Positions 39,887 through 51,700 of a stretch of DNA of 64,000 bases are shown in pieces; the first letter of the stretch is position 1, and the number at the start of each line of letters is the position of its first letter. The position numbers were made by a program, and so were the translations under genes. Origin of the DNA: Capsaspora owczarzaki ATCC 30864 (Eukaryota > Opisthokonta > Filasterea); the NCBI RefSeq assembly GCF_000151315.2, contig NW_011887293.1, positions 1,824,100-1,888,099 on the forward strand, in the 5' to 3' direction. Under the pieces are notes generated by a model that had not been told where the DNA came from, searched no databases, and saw only the letters and a program-made list of their open reading frames with translations.

Positions 39887-41152
39887 ATGGCACTCGTCAA
39901 CGTCGTCAACATTGTCGTCTTGGACAACCCAACACAGTTCCTCAACCCATTCCAGTTTGAGATTTCGTTCGAGTGCATCTCCGCCTTGAAAGAGGGTACG
40001 TCGCAGCAGCTTGCGTTGAAGTGGCTGTGTGTGTGTGTGGGCTTGTGGTTGTTGGAGAAAAGCTTTTCCCGCCAAAAAATTCTACTTTTTCCCGCGCTCC
40101 ATTCCCGCGTCCCTGCTTCATCCCACCGGGCCACATGAGCAAATTTTCTTCCAAAGGATGCAAATTGTAGCCTTTCCTGCACCATCTACACTTGTGTCTG
40201 CTTTCTCGCACCTCGATCGCGAGCGGTGAGCTCGGTTCTGAGCGGTTGGCGCGAAAAAAACTTCCCGCCCTTTCGATTTTTTTTTTTTTTTTTTTGGACG
40301 CGACATGTCGGCCGTTCTTCCCTCGCCTCTTCTCAAGCCTTCTTCCCTGGCTTCCTCGTACTCTCATGCACACACGCCTGCTCCTTAGCACCCACTCTCG
40401 TTACCCGCCGCTTCATTCTGGCATCGTGCTGGATTTTGCGCTTCTTTTTTGTTCTCCTCTTGTTTTGTCTTGTGCTCACCTTGCCATCTGGTTCGTGCTC
40501 CAGACCTTGAATGGAAGATCATCTACGTCGGCTCCGCAGAGAGTGAAGATTACGACCAAGTTCTCGACTCTATTCTGGTGGGCCCTGTGCCCATCGGCCT
40601 CAACCGCTTCGTCTTCCAGGTGAGAGACCGTTGGCCAAGTGATGACGGACGTTGTTCCTTCGTTTCCCTGTCGAGTCTTTTTGACTCTCTGTGCCGGTCT
40701 GGCGTGTGACTGATCTCTCACAATGCTATTTTCTTTTCCCCATCTTGTGCTGTTGTTGGATGCAGGCCGACCCGCCAAACACGGAGCGCATTCCCGATGG
40801 CGATGCTGTCGGCGTTACTGTCGTCCTGATCACCTGCTCGTACCGCGGCCAGGAGTTTATCCGCGTCGGCTACTATGTCAATAACGATTACGTCGATACC
40901 GAGCTGCGGGAAAACCCACCGAGCCGACCCGACTATACGCTCATGTACCGCAACATTCTCGCCTCCAAGCCGCGTGTGACGCGCATCCCCATCGAGTGGG
41001 ACCCAGTCGAGACGCTCGAGTCGGGTCTTGACGGCGTCGAGCTCAGCTCCGAGGCACTCATGATGGCTGCCACCCCAAGCAGCAGTGGCATTGAGGAGAC
41101 TGAGGGCTTTCCACAAGCAAGCATGATGGTTGGTGCGGAAGGTGTATATTGA
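39887..41152 (+). CDS. ASF1: Histone chaperone ASF1
   Basis: Exons 39,887-39,995, 40,504-40,620 and 40,766-41,152 encode about 203 aa. The immunoglobulin-like core is nearly textbook: [20 protein letters not shown], then [56 protein letters not shown] (including the Val that contacts histone H3) and [20 protein letters not shown]. After residue 155 comes a short acidic and Ser-rich tail, as in animal ASF1 but unlike the long acidic tail of yeast. It hands H3-H4 dimers to CAF-1 or HIRA during replication, repair and transcription. The 508-bp first intron is unusually long for this window and carries poly-T and a TG run. Confidence 0.95.
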
Positions 41153-41247
41153 TGCATTTATGCGTGTCGTTCGTTTGTGTTTTTAATTATTTCCTGTATA
41201 AATCATGCCTTTGAGCAACCTCTGCAAGTGAGTGGACGAGCATTTGG

Positions 41248-41290
41248 GTGGTGGTGGTGGTGGTGGTGGTGGTGGTGGTGGTGGTGGTGT
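41248..41290 (+). repeat. (GGT)n trinucleotide repeat
   Basis: About 14 GGT units between ASF1 (stop 41,152) and SCPx (start 41,364). The plus strand is G-rich and could form a G-quadruplex in the ASF1 3' UTR or the SCPx promoter. Confidence 0.9.
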
Positions 41291-41363
41291 GTTTGTGCTC
41301 CTGAGATTTCGCGGCGATGGTGAATTGATTTTTAGACTCAACGACAAATTTGAACTATAAGAC

Positions 41364-43254
41364 ATGTCCATTCACTCTTCTTCTTTCAAGAAACAAACAA
41401 CAGCAGTCATCATGGGTCGCAAGGTTTACGTGGTTGGTGTCGGCATGACCAAGGTAACGCTACGTTCTTTTGCCATCAAAATTGAGCCTTTCGACTCCTA
41501 CTTTCTGCAGGGGAGCGCGTCCGACTTTGCTGCGTACGCTCTGGTTCAACCCTCACTTCCACGCGGGCTTCCAAGCAACGCGGCGGGACAGAATCGAGAG
41601 ACGGAGCGTGAGGTGGAGCGAGTGACTCTGCGCAATGGGACTCTGATTCCGCTTCCGACGGCTCAATCTCCAGTCTCTGCTTGCACACTCCCCTCCCTCC
41701 CTCCCTCCCCACTGAAATCAACCTCAACCACTCACGTCTGTTGCCGATTTGACTTTTGCACTTTGGTTGCGCCTCGTTTCTGTTTGTTGTTAGTTTGAAA
41801 AGCCTGGTCGCCGCGAGGATTTCGATTACCCGCAGATGGCGACGGAAGCAGGTACCAGTCAGAAACTCAGAATCAAGAATTTTGTTTTGGTGAGGTTGGA
41901 TCAATGCGTGTCTCACTGTTTGATTGCTGCTGTGTCATGGCACAGTCACGAAGGCGCTGAATGACAGCGGGCTTCCGTACTCGGCCGTTCAGCAGGCTGT
42001 GGTCGGATACGTGTATGGCGACTCGACTTGCGGCCAGCGTGCCATTTACGAGGTCGGTCTCACGGGCATCCCGATCTACAATGTCAACAACAACTGCTCG
42101 ACGGGCTCGTCGGCGTTGATGCTTGCCAAGCAGCTGGTGGAAGGCGGTAGGTCACCATTTTTTTTTTTTTTTGTGGAGCGAGGATGATCAGACAGGATGC
42201 TCAGACACGATTCCAATAATCATATTATCGGATTGTGGCAAAATTTCTGTCTCCGCCGCCTCCAAACACTCATCGTTCGCTCGCTTGCTCGCTCGCTTGC
42301 TCGCTCGCTTCTGCACGCTCTTGATCGCGCAGGCATCGCCGAGTGCGCTCTGGCACTGGGATTTGAAAAGATGGAGCGCGGATCGCTGAGCTCAAAGTAC
42401 ACCGACCGCACCAACCCCATGGACAAGCACGTTGGCGTGATGGCCGAGACGCGCGGACTGGAGGCGTCGCCGATGACGGCGCAAATGTTTGGCAACGCTG
42501 GACGTGAGCACATGGAAAAGTACGGCACAACCAAGGAGCACTTTGCCAAGATTGCGTACAAAAACCACAAGCACTCGGCAAACAACCCGTACGCCCAGTT
42601 TCGCGACCAGTACACGCTGCAGCAAGTGATGGATGCGCCCTCGATTCACGAGCCACTGACAAAGCTGCAGTGCTCTCCGACCTCGGACGGCAGTGCCGCT
42701 GCTGTCGTTGCCAGTGAGGACTTTGTGCGCAAGCACGGCTTGGAGGGCCAAGCTGTCGAGATTGCCGCCCTTTGCATGGCCACCGACCTGCCCAGCTCCT
42801 TCTCGGAGAATTCCTGCATCAAGATGGTCGGCTTTGACATGTCCGCCAAGGCGGCCAACCAAGCGTACGCGACCGCTGGTGTCACGGCCAAGGACGTGGC
42901 CGTTGTGGAGCTGCACGACTGTTTCTCATGCAACGAGCTCCTGACCTACGAGGCTCTGGGGCTGTGCCCGATTGGCCAGGCTGGTCAATTTATCGACTCG
43001 GGCAACAACACGTACGGCGGCAAGTACGTTGTCAATCCTTCGGGCGGCCTCATCTCCAAGGGACACCCACTTGGAGCCACCGGCATCGCCCAATGTGCCG
43101 AGCTCTGCTGGCAGCTTCGTCGCATGGCTGGCGCCCGCCAGGTTCCCAACGTCAAGGTTGCCCTGCAGCACAACATTGGTCTCGGTGGTGCCGCCATCGT
43201 TGGTCTTTACCGTCTCGGATTCCCAAAGTAAGGTGCTGCGTGTCCAAAACAAGG

Positions 43255-43344
<90 letters not shown>

Positions 43345-43903
43345 TGTGTGGGGAAACCGGGTTGAATCAAAATGCTCAATGTTGAAATTTTTATTGTGTT
43401 GTCTCTCTCGTGCCACCAGCCACCTCAAGAGTCCTCCGAAGGATGCCGAAAACCCGGCCATCAACGACAAGGCAGGTCTGCTCCGTGCTGCACCAGCCGC
43501 CAGCGCATCCAGCGCTGCTGCTTCGCCTGCCAAACCTGCCGCTGCAGCTGCAGCAACTGAAGGAGCTGTGACTTCGGCATTTGTTTTCAAGGAAATCGCC
43601 GCCCGTCTGGCCACGGATGGCGCCGCTTTGGTCAAGCAAGTGGGAGGCATCTATCGCTTCACCCTCTCGGCTCCCGACTCGACGTGGACACTGGATTTGA
43701 AGAGCGGCAACGGCGCGGTCAGCAAGAGCTCGCTTGGCAACGCTGATTGCACCATCGCCATGACGGATTCCGATTTCGTAAAGCTCATGCTGGGCCAGGT
43801 TGACTCGCAAAAGCTCTTCATGAACGGCAAGCTCAAGGTCAAGGGCAACATGGGTCTGGCCATGAAGCTGAAGGTGCTTCAGCCTGCCAAGCCAAAGCTT
43901 TAG
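41364..43903 (+). CDS. SCP2: Peroxisomal sterol carrier protein x (thiolase-SCP2 fusion)
   Basis: Five exons: to 41,453, 41,794-41,851, 41,946-42,146, 42,333-43,227 and 43,420-43,903. The start is ATG 41,364 or 41,412 ([14 protein letters not shown], which fits animal SCPx better). Thiolase motifs: [33 protein letters not shown] with the nucleophilic Cys, [20 protein letters not shown], and [20 protein letters not shown] with the catalytic His. The last exon adds an Ala-rich linker and an SCP2 lipid-binding domain ending [22 protein letters not shown] is close to the PTS1 signal AKL. The enzyme cleaves branched-chain 3-ketoacyl-CoA in bile-acid or branched-fatty-acid beta-oxidation. Exon 4 ends exactly where an unspliced transcript would read AAG TAA. 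Confidence 0.94.
43259..43343. repeat. Long (TG)n microsatellite in last SCPx intron
   Basis: About 42 TG units start 31 bp after the exon 4 donor and fill almost half of the 192-bp intron. Its length makes it likely to vary between individuals. Confidence 0.95.
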
Positions 43904-44093
43904 AAAATGATTTGGTTTTTTTTGCAATGGCACTTTTCTGATTCTTTTGGAAGCCCTCAGCACTGCTTTGATTGAGGAATCAAAGTTGTAAATTTTCAAT
44001 GTATCTTCAGTAATTGACCCAAAACAGACAGCCAAACAAGGAAACGAAACTCTGGAGCCAAAACCGCCCCAGTCGCTGCAAGAGTCCAATCGC

Positions 44094-45368
44094 TTAGGAC
44101 AAGGAATTCCACGACTCAAGCTTCTTGGTGGGGTTGATCAACTTGAAGATAAAGTCACTGACGGACGGCGGGAGCGAACGGAAGAACCATGCAATCAGAT
44201 ACATTGGCAGCGGGAAGGCAATCACGCCGCGATTTTCGTCAATCCCCTGGGTGATAATCTTGATGGCGGCGTCGGTCGACATGAAGAACGGCATCTTGGA
44301 GCCCTGTGGATGCAGGTGCCAAACAAACAAACAGAAATAAACACACGAGCTGGGCCGCAGAACTTTCAAACAAAGAGACGACTCACCAAGCTACGACGGG
44401 CACGTGTCATGTTGGAATCGACATACCCAGGGCAAACCACGCTGACGCGGACGTTGTGGGGGCGCATGACTTCGCGGAGGAAGGTTGTGAACTGGAAGAC
44501 TGCAGCTTTGGTGGCGCTGTAGCCCACGGAGGTTGGAACGTCGAACAAGCCGGACAGCGACGATACAACCACAATGTGTCCACGGCGGCGATCGCGCATG
44601 TTGGTGAAGACCGGGAGAAGCGTATTGAGAACGCCGTCCACGTTGATGGCAAACATTTCGCGAATTTTGAGGTCAGCTGTGCGGGACGTGCCCAGAATGG
44701 AACCAGAGGTGCCTGCGTTGGCAATCAGCAAATCAATGGGTTTGCGCTTGTCAGCCTCCTCGACCCACTTGGAGAATGCCTGCTCGTCGGAGACGTCGAT
44801 GGTTGTGATTTCGACTTGGGCGCCTTTCGCCTCGCATTCGCGCTGGGTCTCGATCAGGCGTTCTGCACACCACCCAACGCAATAGCACAAGACAAGCAAG
44901 ATCAAAGCAAGGCAATGCCATGGAATGGTGAGCCGATGTTTGTGTGATTTGTTCATATGGGAAACAATTGAATCGGGTGAACGGGTGAAAAATCGGAATA
45001 AAACGAAACGGCAAGTTCGTGTCATCAGCAGAGCGACCATCTTTGCTCAACGGCGTGGTTTCCGATGGAACACCAGCCCAGATGCAGCAGAAATGGTCAA
45101 AGCATGAAATGGGCAGCGTGGTTGTCGTACCGCGGTTGCGACCGGTGAGGAAGAGCGTGCGTCCGTCTTGAGCGTATGCCACAGCGAGCGCTTTGCCAAT
45201 GCCGGCCGAGGCGCCAGTGATGAGGATGGACGAAAAGTTGATCAAGGTGGTCCGCGGAGCAAACGACGACAGAACGATGCCCACGAGCGCAGACACCAGG
45301 CCGACAAGGGCGCTGAGCAGCAGACCCAGGCTGAGCACGAGCGCGTCAAAGTGATCGTTGAGCGCCAT
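44094..45368 (-). CDS. Membrane-anchored short-chain dehydrogenase/reductase
   Basis: Minus-strand exons 45,368-45,131, 44,862-44,397 and 44,303-44,094 encode about 304 aa. An N-terminal membrane span (ALVLSLGLLLSALVGLVSALVGIV) precedes the Rossmann fold: ILITGASAGIGKALAVAYA (TGxxxGIG), GRNRERLIE, IDLLIANAGTSG (NAG), then VVVSSLSGL and the catalytic YSATK. The C-terminal region has FPLPMYLIAWFFRSLPPSVSDF, a membrane-associated segment seen in a wide SDR group. It resembles 3-ketosphinganine reductase and DHRS7-type enzymes, but no substrate can be fixed. It is divergent from NIPBL, with only 345 bp between the two ATGs. Confidence 0.85.
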
Positions 45369-45713
45369 TTGACAACAGTAGCGACTACAGCGAATAATTG
45401 GACTGGCCTTTTGCTCAAAGCGGCTCTGAGCTCTATGATTCTGTGTACCTGGTTATGATTGGACGGGATATGGTCTCGCATTCTGAGAATTTCGGCGCCG
45501 ATTGGTTTTGCCAAGAACGAGCCAAGCGAATTTGGCAACCTCAACCTTACCTTCCGTCCCTCCCGAATGATCTTTGACAAGTGCTCGAGTGTGTGAATAT
45601 TTGCTTCCATGCGCAGAAACAGCCAACCAATCTCCAAATCCATGTCCAGTTTCCGCATTCATTTCATTCGCAGTCCATCTTCGTTCCGTTTGGCGGGAAA
45701 AAAATCCACGACA
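45369..45713. promoter_or_regulatory. Compact bidirectional promoter, SDR (-) and NIPBL (+)
   Basis: Both genes begin at the edges of this 345-bp stretch, so it must carry both promoters and 5' UTRs. In-frame ATGs at 45,609 and 45,642 upstream of the chosen NIPBL start would add a basic Ser/Arg-rich leader. Confidence 0.6.
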
Positions 45714-48700
45714 ATGCAGTCGGACAAGCGGCCAGCCGCAGCTTCCTCGTCGTCTGCTACAGCCAGCGCTCTGCCTTACCTGCACACATCCACATCGACC
45801 TCCACGGCGCTGGCACCCGGCAGCGCTCTGGCGGCGGCTGTCGGGCAGCCAACCGGACAGCAGCAACAGCGCCAGCAACATCCTCGCCAGGCAACGCCCA
45901 TCGTCCGCGTCTCGCTGCTGACAAACGGTACAATAGCAGTTGGTTTGCTTGAGCTGGTTGCGGCCCGGGTCGTTTTTGGTGCTGTTGATTTTGGAGAGGG
46001 CGGCAGGAGGCCAAAGACTTTCACTTTTGCTTGCAGCAGCATCGCTTGCTTTTCGAAGTGGACTTGTGCAATCCCACCATCCATTCGACTTTGCAACGCC
46101 AAATTGCATTGTGGAAGTGTTTTGCTTTCCTGTTGTGCAGTGGCGGGGAAGAGTGACCTCTGGGAGATGCGGTTCAACTTTGATGTTTCATGCAAGAAAC
46201 TTGCTTTTCGCTGCTTTTCTTTGCTGCGCTGCGCTGCGCCGCGCCGCGTCGAGCGTGTGTCTCTGCAGGCTCAGCTAGTGATACCCGTGCACAACGTCAT
46301 TGTAGATTGTGCTCGCTTCCTTGTTGCACAGCGACTCGTTCAAGCTACAAACTGCAATCACTTCTGCTCTGGTCGTTGTTTCACTTTCGAATTCAACGCG
46401 AGATTCTTTTTTGAAACACGACAAATTCGCGGGTTTTTTTTTCTTCTTCAATGTTTTCATTTTGATTGCATTTTTGATTCCGTCTTCTTTGTTTAGATTT
46501 TTGCAGGACCAACATAGTCGCATTCGATGTCGTCGCGTGTTTCGCTCATCCTTTTGTTGTTGTGTTGCACCATTTCTGCTTGTATTGGTTTCCTCCAGTT
46601 GCGGCTACCCTCCCAATGCCAACGTTGAGCTCGGAGCTCAATCGCCACGAGACACCCATCGATGCGTTTGTGTCGACAGAGGTCAAGCAGTTGCTCCAAG
46701 ACCCAACGCCAGAACTGGCAATGCAGCTGGCTCAGATGCTCGACGGCGTTTCTGACATGGGCGTGTAAGAACGATCTTGTTCATTTTCACCACTTTGCCC
46801 ATGGGTACCTGGCTTATTTTTGAATTCTCATGCTCACATGTTCTCCTCTCATTTCTCCGATGCTCCAATGCTCCAATGCTTGCGGTCTGGATGCATCTGT
46901 CGTCGTCGTCGGGGATTTGTGTAGCCGCCTCGAAACGCAGTCATTACCCCAGTTGCCATCCACACCTCTTGCTCACGAGATTGTCTCGTTGCTACCCACC
47001 GCGTTTGAGCTTGAAGGCGCTGGTCAGATCACTCCGGCGCCCGATCGCAGTGAGTGAAAGTTTGGCGTTTCTGATGGTTTTTGTTTGCGCTGAATCGTTC
47101 GTCTCATCAACCAAATCCTTGGTCACACAGCACCTCACCCGCTTGTGACTCGAACGCCGGTCGCTGCCTTTCTTGCAAGTGGAAGCGAGGAGGCTCCTAG
47201 CCGGGCACACGTCAGCTTGGCGTTGCCACCCACACCCGTCTCTTTGAGCAAGTCTGGAAAGCGTCCTAGCGAGTCAGAGCCAAGCTCTGCCAAACCCCAA
47301 GGTTTGTTTTGTTCTTTTTGTTTGGGAGCGATTGTCATGGTTGGAGCGGAACGCGCGTGCTGACCGATTCGTCGTACAGAAAAACGCGCACGCATCACCG
47401 CCGCGTCCGAGACCAAGGCATTGGTGGACCGCTTTCAGGGTGCGTTGCAACGCCTGTTTGAGGCTGAGGAGTCGCACGGCCACCAGGATACTGCGGAAGC
47501 CGACGGAGCTGCCCAAATGGAGATGGAGCGCGAGGATGCGATGGCTGTCGATGAAGAGACTGCAGGCAGTGCTGCTTCCGGCGGCTTTCTTTCGTTGCAA
47601 CAATTGGTCAATTTGCGTGGCGAAGTGGCTCGCATTCGAAAAGCCGACCGTCTTGCTGAAGTGCAACAAGCCGACATTTTGCGCTTGATGGCCATCTTGG
47701 GCAAACACACAGAGCTTGCTCTCGAGCTCGATTTGAACGAGGTACACACTCGAGGAAGGCTTGGTTGATCTGCTTGCACAAGCGACAAACGACAGCTCAC
47801 GTCTGTGCCCTTGCTACCCCGTGTTTCTTTTGCTTGACCATGATGCAGGAGGACGACGATGTCGAGCAACTCGCAGATACAGTCATCCAATCTCTCACCG
47901 CGGCGGCAATCACGATGGACATTCTGACCACTCCAGGCATGCCACGTCAGGTAAGTCTCGAGGGGCGTGCTAGGGAGCGGTGCAAGAAACGGAAGTTCTA
48001 ATTGTGCCATCGGTCGTCGTGCTCGTTTCTTAGATTTATCTAGACGAAGTGATTGAAAATGTTATTTCACTCTGCCGCTACCAAATGACAAACAACATTT
48101 TCCCGGCCTATGACGACAGCATGGGCTTAGGTAACCTGATTTGTGATTGTCAGACGAGTAGGTTTGTGTTATGACTTGCTGACTTTTTCAAAACGCTGTG
48201 CCTCTTTCTCACAGGCTCGTCTCGTTTCGAACGGGCCTCGACCAAAAAGGGGAAGAAAGCCAGCGCCGACAGCGGCCCTGCCAAGTTTGTGCTGGGTGTA
48301 TACCGACTGCTCTGCGAGCTTTTGCACCAACTTGGTGTGCTGCTCCAGTTGCAGCCGATCGTTGATACATCCGTGCACGAGGTAAGACTGGTTTGTTCAC
48401 AAGGCTCTTCCCTTCTGCATTCGCTTTCTGCTCACTCTGACATGCCGCAGCTTGCTTCGATCGGCCTTGCCCCGTTTTTTGTCGAGAACATCGGAACACT
48501 TCAACTGAGTGCATTGCACCTTGTCCGCACGGTCAGTTTTCGGTTTGTTTTGTTTGCCCTTTTACAGTAGGTAATGAGTGGTATTGACTGACCCCAAACA
48601 ATTCTCGCGCTTGTCTAGATTTTCGCACGCTACCCGGAGCATCGCAGTCTACTCATCGACGATATTCTTTCGTCGTTGATTCGTATTCCTGCCTCGGCGC

Positions 48701-51700
48701 GCAACCGTCGTGGATTCCGGTAAGTTCTGACTGCGCTTTTTTTTTGGCCCAGAGTGCATCACTTGGTCTCTGACTTTTTGACCCTCGGCGCTTGACTACC
48801 AGTCTCAATGACAACACGTCGTCCATCCAAATGGTGACTGCTCTGGTGTTGCAACTGCTCCATTCGGCCGTCAACCCAGAGCACTTGATCAAGTTCAGCC
48901 AGCAGCACTTGCTCCTCGAGCAGCAGCAGCAGACCGCCACTCGGTTTGACACTGCGACCACTCCAACGCATCATCAGCCGGCGAAAAGGGTTGCCGATGA
49001 CACTCCCGTCTCAATGGAAACGGAAGAGACGGTCCTCCCGGCTAGCACTTTGCCGCTGCGGAGGTCGTCGACCACCAAAGCTGTTGTTTCGGGCGATCCA
49101 TCAGCTGCCAACCCTGGGTCGCCGTCGAATGAGCGCGAGCTCAGTCCAGAAACTCGCCTTTTCAACCAGACTGTTGCGGTCATGTGGAAAGACTACGAAG
49201 CGGCCTGTCTTGCTGCGCAGGAATTTGTCACAACGTTTTTGAAGCGGTACGGTACCACAATAGGTTATTTGGTTCTTTTTGCCGTCCAACAGCAGCAAAT
49301 AGCTTACCTGCACTCTTGTTTGCACAGATGCACCAACAAAAAAGACGAGAACGACTACAAACCCGTGCTGGAAAGCTTTGCCAAGGATCTGTTGACCGTG
49401 CTTCACCTTCCGGAATGGCCAGCAGCCGAAGTTGTTCTTCACACGTTGTGTGCTGCCTTGGTACGGCGGAGTTCTTGCATGATCAGCGACTCTGACACCG
49501 TTGTGGTCTCTAACCTTTGCTTCTTGTTTGCTTGCTCTTGTATGCTTGGTTGGCTGGATAGATTCCTATCGTCAACGGAGCCATCTCCAGCACCGATGCA
49601 ACGAAGGCCAGCGACTCTGCCCTACGCCTTCTCGCCATCGAGATTGTCGGCATGGTCGCGACCAGAATCAAGCAAGACCACCTCGAGCTTCAGGGCTGGG
49701 CTGAGCTCGATGGAAATCTAAACGAAGTCTACAACATGGACAAGATTCAGCAATTTGAGCAACAGCTTTCGGCTCACCTTCGAAGAGTGGCTGCAGAGGA
49801 CGCCTCGTTCGAGGTTGGTCAAGCATTCCTGTTTCTTTTTTTTTTCAAGTTGTTGTTGCGCGTTTTCCGAGTTCTGCACGTCTCACTGATTATTACTGTT
49901 CCGATTCGGGTGATGATAGGGTGCACGCTTGTTTGTGGTTTCACAGACTGCTGCATTCGTTTCGTCCGAATGCAAAATCGGGACGGCTGAAAACGCAATC
50001 GACATTCCCGAAGCGGAAGCATCCCAGCTCGTCAAGGTGTTTTTGGACACTACCGCTGGGCGAATGAACGACCGAGAGGAAGTGTAAGCAATCTGGCAAA
50101 AGCGCCCAGTGTTCCGGCGCTTGCTCGTCTGGCTCTTGTCGCCTTTTTGCTCATTCTACAAGTGCTCGCTGCGTGTTGTCTGTCTTTTTGACACAGCCCG
50201 CAGCCTCAATCGGACATCCATCTCGTATGCAAGGCACTGGCTATGCGCCGACCGCTTTGCTTGTCGTGGGACGCTCTGTTCCGACTGATTCTGGGCACGC
50301 TGAATGACCAAAACGCCAAAGTTCGCGCCAATGCGCTCAAAGAGCTGTCGGGAATTATGAATGCTGATCCAGAGGTTTTAGGCGAGGTATGTGGATGTGC
50401 TTTTGGGTGGTGGAGGAGGCAAGCCAGCTGCAGCAGATTTTTGGATGTCGGGGTTTGCTCACCTCGCTGCGCCTACTTTTGACGTTGTGCGAATAGAGCA
50501 TGGTCCAAAAAGCCGTCCACAGTCGCTTGCTGGATGTGTCAATTGCTGTTCGCGAAGCTGCACTTGAGCTCCTTGGCAAGTTTGTGACCACCAAGCCAGA
50601 ATTTGCCGACAAGTACTTCCCCATGATTCTGGAGCGAATTCGGGTGAGCATTTCTGTTCTTGTTGCGATGAGTGAAGCACATCTCTTGTTTGAGTTTTTG
50701 CCACAACAGTTCGTCTTACTCAAGCCTGCATCTTGATGCTACAGGACGTGGGCGTGTTTGTGCGCAAGCGTGTCATTCGCATCTTGAAAGACATTTGCGC
50801 CAACCAGCCTCACAGTTCACGTGTCGTCACCATCTGCGTCGCCATTATGGGTCGCATTACGGACGAGAATGACGGAATTCGGGTAATTGCGTATTTTTTT
50901 TTTCCCCCTGTTTTTGGTTTGTGTTTTGATTTTTGGCGAGCAGGCTTGGCCTCTTGCTGACACACATCAATTCGATTGGACACCCACAGGCTCATGTGCT
51001 GCAAACCTTTCAAGAAATGTGGTTTGGACCGCTGGTCGAAACTGGCAGCGAGGGTGCAGCCTCCTCGTCGGGACGCCGCCAAAAGACAGACTCCAAAGAG
51101 CTCTACCGGCGCGTGCTGCTGCTCCGAGACGTTGTGGGCGAGCTGCACAAGTCCCAACAAACAGAGCTCTTTGACCAGCTGCTGGCGGCATTATTGCAGC
51201 CAAAGGACCAGTCCTCAGCAGAACCAACTCCTTTCCACGATGTTATCAGCCAACTTGTCGCGAGCTTGGTCAATCAGTGCCTTGTCTTGAACGACGAAAG
51301 TGCACAGCTTCGACCGGACGAGAGCACGAAAGCAATTGAAATCACGAATAGGATTCTTGCAAGCGTCTGTACGTTGCATGCGTTTGCCAAGTGCTCTCCG
51401 CATCTACTCGTATCCAAAGCCATGACGCTGCAGCCATATCTTGGCATTGTTCCAACCTGCAGTCCTCCTGTAAGATCAGAACACGGAACAAAGAGTTCGA
51501 ATTTGTACGTTTTCGCTTTTGACTGCATTTTGCGATTGTGGATCCGTTTGTGCAGAAACCCGCTGAAGAGCAAGCAGTGCAAATGATTGTGTGTCAAGTT
51601 GCCCAGCTGTTGCAGCTGGTTGTTCCGTTAATGGACGACCCGTCGACCGAGTTTCTGACGGATCTTGAGGAGATTTTGATGAAGAACATCATGAAACAGA

